DNA from: Arboricoccus pini
Lineage (GTDB): Bacteria; Pseudomonadota; Alphaproteobacteria; Geminicoccales; Geminicoccaceae
Length of the DNA stretch: 64,000 bases
Assembly: GCF_900187945.1 (NCBI RefSeq)
Contig: NZ_FYEH01000001.1
Coordinates: forward strand, 1-64,000
Direction: 5' to 3'
The first letter of the stretch is position 1; each line of letters begins with the position of its first letter. The position numbers and the translations under genes were made by a program. The notes below the pieces were generated by a model that was not told the DNA's origin, searched no databases, and saw only the letters and a program-made list of their open reading frames with translations. This document shows, piece by piece, positions 1 to 10,126 of the stretch.

Positions 1-478
1 TCGACTTCCATGACGGGGACGCGATTGACGAGCGCCATCTCCTGGGCGGTACGTCCAGCCGCCATGGCCTGGGCCGTGCGCCTGCGGTCGCGCCTGGCCC
101 AGAAGGGGTAGCGGCGCCGTGGCGGCTTGGGGGCGAGACGATCGGTCCAGTCCATGGGGCCCACTGTACAAGGAATATAGTCCTTATACAACAGATCTCA
201 TGCGCTGCCCGCTATCCGACCACCCCATCGCCCCCCAGGTCCAGGAGGCGGTGCCTCCTGGTCGCCGAAGGCTTCTTTTTCGCGCTCTTGTCGTACGCCG
301 TCGCATGCTTCGCGATATTTTTGCCGCCGGCGGTGTACGGCCGGGCTGCGGCACAATGTTCGCAGATGACAAAAAATCGAGGGAGGCGGTATGGTGACGT
401 GTCTGGTGGCGCATTTTTTGTTGCTTACCGGACGACAAGCAAAAAGCGGCAGGGAGCCGCTAGGGGAGTCGAGCTAAC
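1..478. other. Upstream region of chvE without a confident gene
   Basis: No convincing gene lies here. A minus-strand frame is open from the left edge to ATG candidates at 65 and 38 and could be the first residues of a gene running leftwards, but only about 20 codons are visible and I do not recognise them. Short open frames between 119 and 482 have no family resemblance and overlap one another on both strands. The stretch contains a strong inverted repeat at 165-190. It probably holds the control region of the sugar operon and perhaps of a divergent regulator gene beyond the edge. Confidence 0.5.
165..190. promoter_or_regulatory. 26-bp inverted repeat, candidate operator
   Basis: Arms TGTACAAGGA (165-174) and TCCTTATACA (181-190) pair at 9 of 10 positions around the 6-nt centre ATATAG. 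The size and symmetry suit a dimeric regulator. It lies 288 bp before the chvE start and about 100 bp before a possible leftward gene, so it may serve either. No known regulator motif was matched; the role is inferred. Confidence 0.45.
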
Positions 479-1543
479 GTGAAACGGCGTGCATTGATGC
501 TTGCCGGGGCGGCGCTGGTTGCCGTTCTGGCGATGGGGCGGGTGGAAGCGGCGGATAAGGGTTTGGTGGGCGTGGCGATGCCGACCAAGTCGTCGGCGCG
601 CTGGATCGCCGATGGCGACAACATGGCCAGGCAGTTGCGGGATCGCGGCTACGAGGTCGATCTGCAGTATGCGGACGACGACATTCCAAACCAGCTCTCG
701 CAGATCGAGAACATGGTGACGAAGGGGGCCAAGGTTCTGGTGATCGCCTCGATCGACGGCACGACGCTCTCGGACGTGCTGCAGCAGGCGCATGATGCCG
801 GGATCAAGGTCATTGCCTATGACCGGTTGATCCGGAACTCGCCGAATGTCGATTACTATGCCACGTTCGACAATTTCCAGGTGGGCGTGTTGCAGGCGCA
901 GTATATCGAGAAGACGCTAGGCCTGAAGGAGGGCAAGGGGCCGTTCAACATCGAGTTGTTCGGAGGTTCGCCCGACGATAACAACGCCTATTTCTTCTAC
1001 AATGGCGCGATGTCGGTGCTGCAGCCTTATATCGACAGCAAGAAGCTCGTCGTTCAGAGCGGCCAGACGGGCATGGACAAGGTTTCGACCTTGCGCTGGG
1101 ACCCGGCCACCGCCCAGTCGCGCATGGATAACCTTCTTAGCGCCTACTACACGGATAAGCATGTAGATGCGGTTCTCTCGCCCTATGACGGGCTGAGCAT
1201 CGGCATCCTATCCTCGCTCAAGGGTGTGGGCTATGGCGGCAAGGATCTGAAGATGCCGGTCGTGACCGGCCAGGACTCGGAGGTGCAATCGATCAAATCG
1301 ATCCTGGCACACGAGCAGACCTCCACCATCTTCAAGGACACCCGCGATCTGGCCAAGGTGACGGTCGACATGGTGGACGCCATGGGATCGAACAAGCCAG
1401 TCGAGGTGAACGACACCAAGACCTACGACAACGGCGTCAAGGTGGTGCCGGCTTATCTCCTCAAGCCGGTCGTGGTCGACATCTCAAACTGGAAGCCCGT
1501 CCTGATCGACAGCGGCTATTACCAAGAGAGTCAGATCCATTGA
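479..1543 (+). CDS. chvE: ChvE-type multiple-sugar-binding periplasmic protein
   Basis: Periplasmic solute-binding protein that delivers monosaccharides to the GguAB permease encoded just downstream; in Agrobacterium ChvE also passes sugar signals to VirA. The 354-residue length equals that of the classical protein. Residues 1-24 form a signal peptide (basic MKRR, hydrophobic core, cleavage near VEA-ADK). The mature part is a periplasmic-binding type 1 fold with typical family segments such as [16 protein letters not shown] and VTGQDSE. The start is GTG, with a GGGGAG ribosome site about 11 nt upstream. A 25-bp gap separates it from gguA, so the three genes look like one operon. No virA-like partner is visible, so a signalling role is not supported here. 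Confidence 0.9.
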   Translation: MKRRALMLAGAALVAVLAMGRVEAADKGLVGVAMPTKSSARWIADGDNMARQLRDRGYEVDLQYADDDIPNQLSQIENMVTKGAKVLVIASIDGTTLSDVLQQAHDAGIKVIAYDRLIRNSPNVDYYATFDNFQVGVLQAQYIEKTLGLKEGKGPFNIELFGGSPDDNNAYFFYNGAMSVLQPYIDSKKLVVQSGQTGMDKVSTLRWDPATAQSRMDNLLSAYYTDKHVDAVLSPYDGLSIGILSSLKGVGYGGKDLKMPVVTGQDSEVQSIKSILAHEQTSTIFKDTRDLAKVTVDMVDAMGSNKPVEVNDTKTYDNGVKVVPAYLLKPVVVDISNWKPVLIDSGYYQESQIH

Positions 1544-1568
1544 GCTAGCGTCGAGGGGTTGCCAGGCG

Positions 1569-3103
<1,535 letters not shown>

Positions 3104-3107
<4 letters not shown>

Positions 3108-4303
3108 GCAGCAGCCTGCCGCTTACCGACCCCGGGCTCCAGCCCAGCCGGTCCTGGAAGAACTATCTCAAGAACAATATGCGCGACTACGGCATGCTTT
3201 TGTCGCTGTTCGCGATCATGATCTTCTTTCAGATCGTCACCGACGGCACGCTCCTAAAGCCGCTCAATTTGACCAATCTGGTGCTCCAGAACAGCTACAT
3301 CGTCATCATGGCGCTGGGCATGCTCCTGGTCATCGTGGCCGGGCATATCGACCTTTCGGTGGGCTCGGTCGCGGGCTTCATCGGTGGGCTTGCGGCCGTC
3401 ATGATCGTCGAGTGGAGCGTGCCGCCGGCCTTGGCCGTCCTCCTCTGCCTGGTGGCGGGCGGGCTGATCGGCGCTGCCCAAGGCAGCTTCGTCGCCTATT
3501 TCAAGATTCCCTCCTTCATCGTCACGCTGGCGGGCATGCTGGTCTTCAAGGGGCTGGCCCTGGCCCTCCTGCACGGTCAGTCGGTGGGGCCGTTCCCGCC
3601 TACCTTTCAGGCCCTCTCCTCAGGCTTCATCCCGGATATCCTCCAGGTAGGCACCCTCAAGGTGACGTCACTGGCGATCGGCATCCTGGCCGCCCTGGCC
3701 ATGGTCTATGTGAGCTTCACCAGCCGGTTGCGACAACAGCAGCACCATGTGGAGACGGATCCGGCGGGCTTCTTCATCCTGAAGAACGCGCTGCTTTTCG
3801 CGGTCATCGTCTATTTCACCTATCTCCTGGCCTCCTATCGGGGCATGCCCAACGTCTTCATCATCATGTTCGTCCTGATCGCTATCTACGCCTTCGTGAC
3901 GAGTCGGATGACGGTCGGACGGCGCATCTATGCCCTTGGCGGTAACGAGAAGGCAGCTAGGCTCTCGGGCATCCGCACTGAGCGGCTGACCTTCTTGACC
4001 TTCGTCAACATGGGGGTGCTGGCAGCTTTGGCGGGTCTGGTCTTTGCCGCCCGCCTCAACACCGCCACGCCCAAGGCCGGCCTCGGCTTCGAGCTCGACG
4101 TCATCGCCGCCTGCTTCATCGGCGGCGCCTCGGCCTATGGCGGCGTCGGCACGGTGATGGGGGCCGTCATCGGCGCCTTCATCATGGGAGTGATGAATAA
4201 CGGCATGTCGATCCTTGGCATCGGCATCGACTACCAGCAGGTGATCAAGGGCCTGGTCCTCCTGGCAGCCGTCTTCGTCGACGTCTACAACAAGCGGAAA
4301 TGA
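3104..4303 (+). CDS. gguB: Multiple-sugar ABC transporter permease (GguB/MmsB)
   Basis: Inner-membrane permease of the ChvE-GguAB system, 399 residues, longer than RbsC-type permeases (about 320) as expected for the GguB/XylH branch. About ten hydrophobic segments are visible. The family's conserved loop [12 protein letters not shown] occurs near residue 85, and the cytoplasmic coupling segment [19 protein letters not shown] follows near residue 270. The C-terminal part [19 protein letters not shown] is also typical. It overlaps gguA by 4 bp and is the last gene of the operon; a GC-rich hairpin follows within 10 bp of the stop. Confidence 0.92.
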
Positions 4304-4308
4304 GCCTC

Positions 4309-4327
4309 GCCGCCGGGCCCCGGCGGC
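4309..4327 (+). terminator. GC-rich hairpin after gguB
   Basis: Perfect inverted repeat, arms GCCGCCGGG and CCCGGCGGC around a single C (functionally a 7-bp stem with a 5-nt loop), starting 6 nt after the gguB stop. No T-run follows, so this is a hairpin-only terminator candidate. It lies between convergent genes and could act on both. Confidence 0.5.
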
Positions 4328-4405
4328 ACATCACGACTGGGGACCCCGCTGCTTCCGCAAGACGGGTGCCCGCCATGCGGGACGAGCAATTCCGGTGTCG
4401 AGAGC

Positions 4406-5341
4406 TTATTCCAGCAGGGTGCCGAAGCGGTCGGCGACGGTGATCGAGGCCGTCATGCCGGCATTGAATTCGAGGCGGTCCGTCTCGATGCCGTCGCTGA
4501 AGATCACGCCATAGTCCGGCATCTGCGAGGTCAATTCGAGCGGTTTCTCCGGGGTGATCTGGCCAAAGGTCAAGCTGGCCTGGGTCGTGCGGCTGGGGAA
4601 GGGTTCGCGCACGGTAAAATAGAGAAACGCCGATTCCCAGGCAAAGCCCTGCTCGCGCAGCTTTGCGTGCGCCGCCGACATGTGGGCATCTGCGATGCCT
4701 GCGGCACCGGCCAGCACGCTCTTGAACCAGCCCGTCGACCCGAGTCCGGTCGAGACGATGAGGCCGCTCGACGAATGCTGCTCGACCCTCTCACCGATGC
4801 GAATGCTGTAGCGCGCCGAGACGTGGGAGCGGGGGCCGATAAATAGATCGTTGACGGCGTGGATCACTTGGCCGTCGGCCAGTCTTGCCGCTGCCATCGT
4901 GATCCGCCGTGTGGGCCGCTTGCCCGCCTGCGCCAGCGGAACGATCTTGTTCAGGTCGCCGACCTTGAAGGGCAGAAGCGCACCATCCCAGCGCTCCGGA
5001 TCAGGATTGACGCCGATCACCGGCTGGGCACCCACATATTTCAGCGTGTTGGCGACAAGCCCATCCTGGCCCAGCACGACGACAAGCGCTTCGGGCGGGA
5101 AGATGAAATTGGCCAGATAGCGGCGCTCGAGCTTTTGGACCCGCGCATAGCGGCGCAAGGTTTCCTCCACACTCCGGGTCGCCTCGAGGTAGCGCCGATG
5201 CTCGGCCTCGTAGTCGGAGAAATCGGCACCCAAATGCTCGATATAGAATCGCGCCTGCCCGGCCGTGTTGAAGCGCCTTATCAGTTCCTCGAGCCTGGTC
5301 TCGCGAACGACGAGCACGATCTGGCGCTGCAACGGTTCCAA
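4406..5341 (-). CDS. Divergent NAD-kinase-like protein
   Basis: 311-residue soluble protein with the three landmarks of the NAD kinase fold. The GGDGT motif appears as GQDGL (residues 91-95), the Asn-Asp motif as NDLFIG (164-169), and the nucleotide-binding loop as STGLGSTGW (197-205). True NAD kinases carry GGDGT, so residue 2 of the motif is changed while the catalytic Asp is kept. The first 80 residues, rich in charged helix, are an extra N-terminal region. Databases often label such proteins 'sugar kinase' without evidence. It starts 10 bp after the SPFH gene ends and is surely co-transcribed with it. Fold assignment is solid; substrate (NAD, another dinucleotide or something else) is unknown. 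Confidence 0.7.
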   Translation of the reverse strand: MEPLQRQIVLVVRETRLEELIRRFNTAGQARFYIEHLGADFSDYEAEHRRYLEATRSVEETLRRYARVQKLERRYLANFIFPPEALVVVLGQDGLVANTLKYVGAQPVIGVNPDPERWDGALLPFKVGDLNKIVPLAQAGKRPTRRITMAAARLADGQVIHAVNDLFIGPRSHVSARYSIRIGERVEQHSSSGLIVSTGLGSTGWFKSVLAGAAGIADAHMSAAHAKLREQGFAWESAFLYFTVREPFPSRTTQASLTFGQITPEKPLELTSQMPDYGVIFSDGIETDRLEFNAGMTASITVADRFGTLLE

Positions 5342-5351
5342 TGCCTACTCC

Positions 5352-6434
5352 CTAGTCTTCCTGGTCCTCGAGCAGCGATCGCAGCAAGGCGGGGGAAATA
5401 TTGAGCTCGCCGATCCGGTCGGCCCCCTCGGCCAGCCCGTTAAAGGCTTGGGCGATCAACGTGCTCGACTTGGCCTGCCCGATCGTCAGCGCCTGGAGCA
5501 CCTTCGGATCGACATCCTTGAAGACCGCCATCGTCGTCGAGATCGCATAGGCCTTGGCGTCCGCCTCCTTGCGCGCATTCTCCAGGCGCAGGACGGTAAG
5601 CTCGCGGTTCCGCTCCTCAAGGTTGATCTTGCCGGTCAGGGCCTGGTCCTCGATCTCCTGGCGCCGCTCCAGCTCGGCACGCTCCGCCTCGAGCTGCGTG
5701 TCGCGTATCTGCCGCTTCTTGGTCTCGATCGCGATCTCGGTATTGAGCTCATTCTCCTTGACGGCGCGCTCCTGTTCGATCGCCGCATTGCGGCGCACAT
5801 AGACCGCATCATCCGCCTGCTTGAGGATCTGCTCGCGCGCATTGGCCTCGAGGGCGCGGCCTGTATCGGGGTTGGGCTTCACCGCGAGGATGGAAAGGTC
5901 GACCAGCGAGATGCCCAGTGTCTTGAACGTCGCCGCCTGCCCGACGGCATCGCGCACACTGATTTCAAGCTCGCTCGAGCGGCGCAGGAGATCTTGCAGC
6001 GGCATGGTCTGCAACGCATTGCGCACCTGCACCTGCACGACCGTCACGACGCGTGCCGAAAGCTTTTGTGGATCTTCGGAAAGATAGGCCTTGCGGTCCG
6101 GACCGAGGGTGAAATTCATCATTCCGGCCAGAACGACGGGCTCGCTGATCCGATAAGTGACCTGCCCTTGGACCGTCACCTCCTGGAAGTCCTGGCTTAC
6201 TTCCTGGAACATAAAGGGAATGTCGATCGTCTCGAGCGGAATCGATACGAGTGACGCATTGGGGGCGAAATAGAAAAACGACAGACCCGCTCCCTGGCGC
6301 ACGGGCTTGCCGTTGCGAAAATGAATAATGTAGACGCTCGGGTTTGCTTTTACGTGCCCAAATAATCTTCTAAATATCATCAAGAAAATTATAAGAGCGA
6401 AGGCGATTATTATAAATGAAAAAGCATCAAACAT
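5352..6434 (-). CDS. SPFH/Band 7 membrane-anchored protein
   Basis: 360-residue protein with an N-terminal membrane anchor (about residues 6-25), an SPFH/prohibitin domain (about 30-205, including the segment FMFQEVSQDFQEVTVQGQVTYRI, cited here by its first residues FMFQEVSQ), then a charged coiled-coil of about 100 residues rich in Glu, Arg and Gln, and a short C-terminal tail. Such proteins oligomerise at membranes and scaffold microdomains or proteases. The first 31 codons are strikingly AT-rich for this genome (27 of 93 bases G or C), with two AGA and several ATA and TTA codons, then usage returns to normal. It precedes the NAD-kinase-like gene by 10 bp. No NfeD-like partner is present. 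Confidence 0.82.
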   Translation of the reverse strand: MFDAFSFIIIAFALIIFLMIFRRLFGHVKANPSVYIIHFRNGKPVRQGAGLSFFYFAPNASLVSIPLETIDIPFMFQEVSQDFQEVTVQGQVTYRISEPVVLAGMMNFTLGPDRKAYLSEDPQKLSARVVTVVQVQVRNALQTMPLQDLLRRSSELEISVRDAVGQAATFKTLGISLVDLSILAVKPNPDTGRALEANAREQILKQADDAVYVRRNAAIEQERAVKENELNTEIAIETKKRQIRDTQLEAERAELERRQEIEDQALTGKINLEERNRELTVLRLENARKEADAKAYAISTTMAVFKDVDPKVLQALTIGQAKSSTLIAQAFNGLAEGADRIGELNISPALLRSLLEDQED

Positions 6435-6685
6435 TATTGCCAGCGTCCTGACTGGTTATTTTCTCACGTGTCAGGCAAGACGCTTCGTCGAGTCTCCCTT
6501 CCAGCAAAATCGCCGAGAGACATCATGAGCTCGCTTCGTGCGTCGCACGAATGCGCGCGACCGGAACCGGGACCACCCAGCCACCTGCCTGCGCCATGCC
6601 GCCTGTTCAAGGACCACAACCTAAAGGTTCGGCGCGCTTTCGGCCAGCCATGCCGGAACGAACGAATCCCTAGTGTTGCTCGGGC

Positions 6686-7099
6686 CTAGACGCCACGGGG
6701 CGGCGGGCCGGCAGTCAGCCATGCCGGATCGAACCAGCGATCCGCCGGGCCGTCATAGGGCAGGCGGTTGATGTCCCAAAGGCGGATATAGGGAGCATAG
6801 GCGGCCCAGACCCTGGGCCCGCCGCCGACGAAGACGACGCGCCCGGCAAAGCGCGCCAGCACTTCGCCGGGCTGCTCGTGCGAGCGGATGGTGACCAGGG
6901 TTCGGTCCTTCCTGGCGAAGGCGGGTACCGAGGCGATCGTGGTCGGGCCGGCGATCAACACATGGCCCTGCGTCAGCTCGAAGAAGCGCGCCACGTCGGC
7001 TTCGTAGATCCTCCCCTCGGTCCCGCTCCAGGGCATGCCGCCATCGAGCCCGATCTGGCCACGCTGCCCAATGGCACACATCGCCCGCACATCCGCCAT
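6686..7099 (-). CDS. Short dihydrofolate-reductase-like protein
   Basis: A 137-residue protein resembling DHFR. It keeps the N-terminal strand and the Gly-rich loop (IGQRGQIGLDGGMPW) and an acidic residue in ADVARFFELT matching the DHFR active-site Asp. It also keeps GGGPRVW, which corresponds to the NADPH-binding Gly-Gly turn. It lacks the usual MGR(K/R)T motif (here IAGPTT) and is about 20 residues shorter than standard FolA. ATG at 7099 is preferred over 7108 because AGGA lies about 10 nt before it and abuts the other. It follows zwf closely, so it is probably co-transcribed. No thyA is nearby; catalytic activity on dihydrofolate is uncertain. Confidence 0.6.
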   Translation of the reverse strand: MADVRAMCAIGQRGQIGLDGGMPWSGTEGRIYEADVARFFELTQGHVLIAGPTTIASVPAFARKDRTLVTIRSHEQPGEVLARFAGRVVFVGGGPRVWAAYAPYIRLWDINRLPYDGPADRWFDPAWLTAGPPPRGV

Positions 7100-7117
7100 G
7101 CCGCCCATTTCCTGATC

Positions 7118-8650
7118 TCAGCTCCTCTTTTGCAGTGGCGCCCAGGCATGCTCGCTGCCGGTCAGCCGATCCGCGCCGGCCGGGCCTTGGCTCCCGGCGG
7201 CATAGCTCTCAAGCGGGATCTCGTCCTTGGCAAAGCCTTCCAGAGCCGGTGCCACGACGGTCCAGGCCCGCTCGATCGCATCGGCGCGCTGGAAGAGCGT
7301 GGCATCGCCCATCATGCAGTCATAAAGGAGTGTCTCGTAGCCGACATTGGCCCGGTGCGGGAAGAAGTCGGCATAGTTCATGCGGGTCGTGACCCGGCCT
7401 AGTCGCATGGCCGGGCCTGGCTCCTTGGCATCGAAGCTGGTCTCGATCGCATGCTCGGGGTCGATCTTGAGCGTCAGGACATTGCGCGCCAGCCGCTCGC
7501 TCGCGGCATCCCTGAAGAGCTGGTGCGGGGCGGCCTGGAAATGGATCGAGATCTCGGTGCGCCGCTCCGCCAGTCGCTTGCCGGTGCGCAGGAAGAAGGG
7601 CACCCCGCCCCAGCGCCAATTATCAACGGCGAGGCGTAGCGCCACATAGGTCTCGGTGTCGCTCTCGGGCGAGACGCCAGGCTCCTGCCGGTAGCCCGGC
7701 ACACCCTGCCCATCAATGCTGCCGGCCGTATACTGGCCACGCACCACGTCCTCCCTGCTGAGGGGGCGCAGCGCCGCCATCAGCTTCGACTTCTCGTCGC
7801 GCACCGCCTGGGCCGAGAGGGAGGAGGGCGGTTCCATCGCCACCATGCAGAGCAACTGGAAGAGGTGGTTGGGGACCATGTCGCGAAGGGCGCCCGCATG
7901 CTCGTAAAACTCGCCGCGCCGCTCGACGCCCACCTTCTCCGCCGCCGTGATCTGGATGCAGTCGACGAACTCGCGCCGCCAGATGGGCTCGAACATGCCA
8001 TTGGCAAAGCGCACCGCCATGATGCTCTGCACTGTCTCCTTGCCGAGGAAATGATCGATCCGATAGATCTGGTCCTCGCTCGCCACCTTGAGCAGCCGCT
8101 GGTTCAGGTCGCGCGCCGTCGCCAGATCGTGGCCGAAGGGCTTTTCGACCACCACGCGCCTGAAACGCGCCTCCCCCTCTGTCAGCAGGCCGGCCTTGCC
8201 TAATTGTTCGGCCAGGGGCGCGAAAAAGCGATCGCCGACGGCGAAATAGAAGATGGCGTTGCCCTGGCCGATCCGCTCCTTCAAGTGGGCGAAAAGCCCC
8301 TCGTCGGCAAAGTCGCCCTTGATGTAGGAAAGCCGCTGCATCAGCCATTGCCAGCGCGCTTCGTCGGGCTGGCCGACATGCCCCCCGGCGGTACCGTCGC
8401 TGGCCGCCGCCTGCGTGAACGCCGTCAGATTCTGGCGCCAGCCCGCATCGTCCTGGTCGATGCGATCGACGCCGATGACCGCGAAATCGTCGCTAATGAG
8501 CCCGTCATGGGCAAGGTTATAGATCGAGGGGACCAGAAGCCGCTTGGTAAGGTCGCCGCCGGCACCGAAGACCACCAGGGTACAGGGCGGCAGGCTGGAG
8601 GCCCCGGCCTTGGCCTGGCGGAGGTCGCCGCCCGGTTCGCTGTCGCTCAT
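7118..8650 (-). CDS. zwf: Glucose-6-phosphate 1-dehydrogenase (copy 1)
   Basis: Oxidises glucose 6-phosphate to 6-phosphogluconolactone, the entry to the Entner-Doudoroff and pentose phosphate routes. The N-terminal Rossmann motif is GAGGDLTKRLL, the active-site motif RIDHFLGKE lies near residue 195 and EKPFG upstream of it. About 510 residues, normal for the family. ATG at 8650 is chosen because GGAG sits 6 nt upstream; an in-frame ATG at 8665 has no ribosome site. A second, clearly different zwf lies at 39642-41123. A DHFR-like gene follows and egtB lies 100 bp upstream on the same strand. Confidence 0.93.
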   Translation of the reverse strand: MSDSEPGGDLRQAKAGASSLPPCTLVVFGAGGDLTKRLLVPSIYNLAHDGLISDDFAVIGVDRIDQDDAGWRQNLTAFTQAAASDGTAGGHVGQPDEARWQWLMQRLSYIKGDFADEGLFAHLKERIGQGNAIFYFAVGDRFFAPLAEQLGKAGLLTEGEARFRRVVVEKPFGHDLATARDLNQRLLKVASEDQIYRIDHFLGKETVQSIMAVRFANGMFEPIWRREFVDCIQITAAEKVGVERRGEFYEHAGALRDMVPNHLFQLLCMVAMEPPSSLSAQAVRDEKSKLMAALRPLSREDVVRGQYTAGSIDGQGVPGYRQEPGVSPESDTETYVALRLAVDNWRWGGVPFFLRTGKRLAERRTEISIHFQAAPHQLFRDAASERLARNVLTLKIDPEHAIETSFDAKEPGPAMRLGRVTTRMNYADFFPHRANVGYETLLYDCMMGDATLFQRADAIERAWTVVAPALEGFAKDEIPLESYAAGSQGPAGADRLTGSEHAWAPLQKRS

Positions 8651-8750
8651 CAGATCTCCATCCAAAATGTCAACGCCAAGGAAGCCACCATCTGGGCACG
8701 CGGTTCCGGGCCGGTCGATGAAGCTTTCGCCAACGGCCGATATCCGATGT

Positions 8751-10043
8751 CTAGAGATCGTCCTCGGCCAAGCGCAGGCCCATGAACTGCCAGCGCTGAT
8801 GCGGGTAGAAGAAGGTGCGGTATGTCGGCCGGATCTGGGCTTCCGGCGTCACGCACGAGCCGCCTTTCAACACGAACTGGTTGCACATGAACTTCCCATT
8901 ATACTCGCCGACCGCGCCCTTTGCCGGCTTGAAACCCGGATAGGCCATGTAGGGGCTGGCGGTCCATTCCCAGACATCACCCCACATCTGCGCCAGACGC
9001 GGCCCGTCCGGATGGGTCGAGCGCGGCCTGAGAAGGCCGCTCTCGAGGAAATTGGCGCCCTTTGGCGGGCAGCGGGCGGAGGCCACCTCCCATTCGGCCT
9101 CGGTCGGCAGTCGCTTGCCAGCATAGCGGGCGAAGGCATCGGCCTCGTAGAAGCTCACATGCGTCACCGGCGCATCAAGCTCGACCGGCTGCGGGCCGCG
9201 CAGCGTCATCGACCACCAGCGCGTGTCCTCTTTCCACCAGTAGCCAGGCGCGGTCCAGCCCAGGCGCTTGGCCGTGGCCCAGCCATCGGAGAGCCAGAGC
9301 GTCGGCGTCCGGTAGCCGCCATCCTCGATGAAGGCCAGCCATTCGCGGGCCGTCACCGGCCGCCCCGCCAGACGGTAAGGCTGAAGCAGCACTTCGTGGC
9401 GCGGCCCCTCGTTGTCGAAGGCGAATCCGCCATTCTTGGGGTGACCGATCTCGACGATGCCGCCCTCGAAATGCAGCCAGCCATTCGTGTCGTAGAAAGG
9501 CAGGACCGGCAAAGACTCGTGTGCCCGGTAGGCCGGTCGCAGCGGATTGAAGCTGAAGGCGTGCAAGAGGTCGGTCAGCAGCAATTCTTGATGCTGCATC
9601 TCGTGGTGGCAGCCAAGCTCGAGCTGGTCGATCGCCTCTGGCGACAAGCCGCCATAGTCGAGCCGCGTGCGGATGGCCTCGTCGACCGCCTCGCGGTAGG
9701 CCATCACCTCGGCAACGGTCGGCCGCGATATCAGCCCACGCTGCGCGCGCTCGAAACGCGGGCCCGCCTGCACGTAATAGGAGTTGAAGAGGAAGGCAAA
9801 GCGCGGGTCGGGTGATTCGTAACGCGTGAAGAAGGGGGTGAGGACGAACGTCTCGAAGAACCAGGTCGTATGCGCCAGATGCCACTTGGCAGGGCTCGCA
9901 TCCTCCATCGACTGGACCACCAGATCCTCGGGCGGCAGCCCGGTGACGAGGTCCACGGTCCGCCGCCGCGTGCGACGCCAAAGTTCGCCCACCGTCTGGG
10001 CGCGCAAGGCCTGGTCCTCCTCTGACGTCCGGCTCGATATCAT
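8751..10043 (-). CDS. egtB: Ergothioneine biosynthesis sulfoxide synthase EgtB
   Basis: Non-heme iron enzyme that joins hercynine to a thiol donor with oxygen in ergothioneine synthesis. The N-terminal DinB-like domain carries the iron-binding HxxxHxE motif as HEMQHQE near residue 147, and WHLAHTTWFFETF upstream. The C-terminal half is a formylglycine-enzyme-type domain (GKRLPTEAEWEVA, MWGDVWEWTASPY, VLKGGSC, RPTYRTFF). The 430-residue length is typical. ATG at 10043 has GGAG 8 nt upstream; an upstream ATG at 10076 is possible. The methyltransferase EgtD, which usually sits beside egtB, is absent from this window. Confidence 0.92.
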   Translation of the reverse strand: MISSRTSEEDQALRAQTVGELWRRTRRRTVDLVTGLPPEDLVVQSMEDASPAKWHLAHTTWFFETFVLTPFFTRYESPDPRFAFLFNSYYVQAGPRFERAQRGLISRPTVAEVMAYREAVDEAIRTRLDYGGLSPEAIDQLELGCHHEMQHQELLLTDLLHAFSFNPLRPAYRAHESLPVLPFYDTNGWLHFEGGIVEIGHPKNGGFAFDNEGPRHEVLLQPYRLAGRPVTAREWLAFIEDGGYRTPTLWLSDGWATAKRLGWTAPGYWWKEDTRWWSMTLRGPQPVELDAPVTHVSFYEADAFARYAGKRLPTEAEWEVASARCPPKGANFLESGLLRPRSTHPDGPRLAQMWGDVWEWTASPYMAYPGFKPAKGAVGEYNGKFMCNQFVLKGGSCVTPEAQIRPTYRTFFYPHQRWQFMGLRLAEDDL

Positions 10044-10126
10044 CTGCGATTCTCCGCTCCCTGATCCAGTTTCCACCTGCGTGCGCGGCGGCTTGCCGCG
10101 TTTAGGAAAGCCGGTAGCCGGTCCGG

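Noticed and set aside
6468-6689. 73-residue plus-strand frame between SPFH and DHFR-like genes
   Set aside because: No family resemblance, no ribosome site and composition of random GC-rich sequence; the space is more likely the SPFH promoter.
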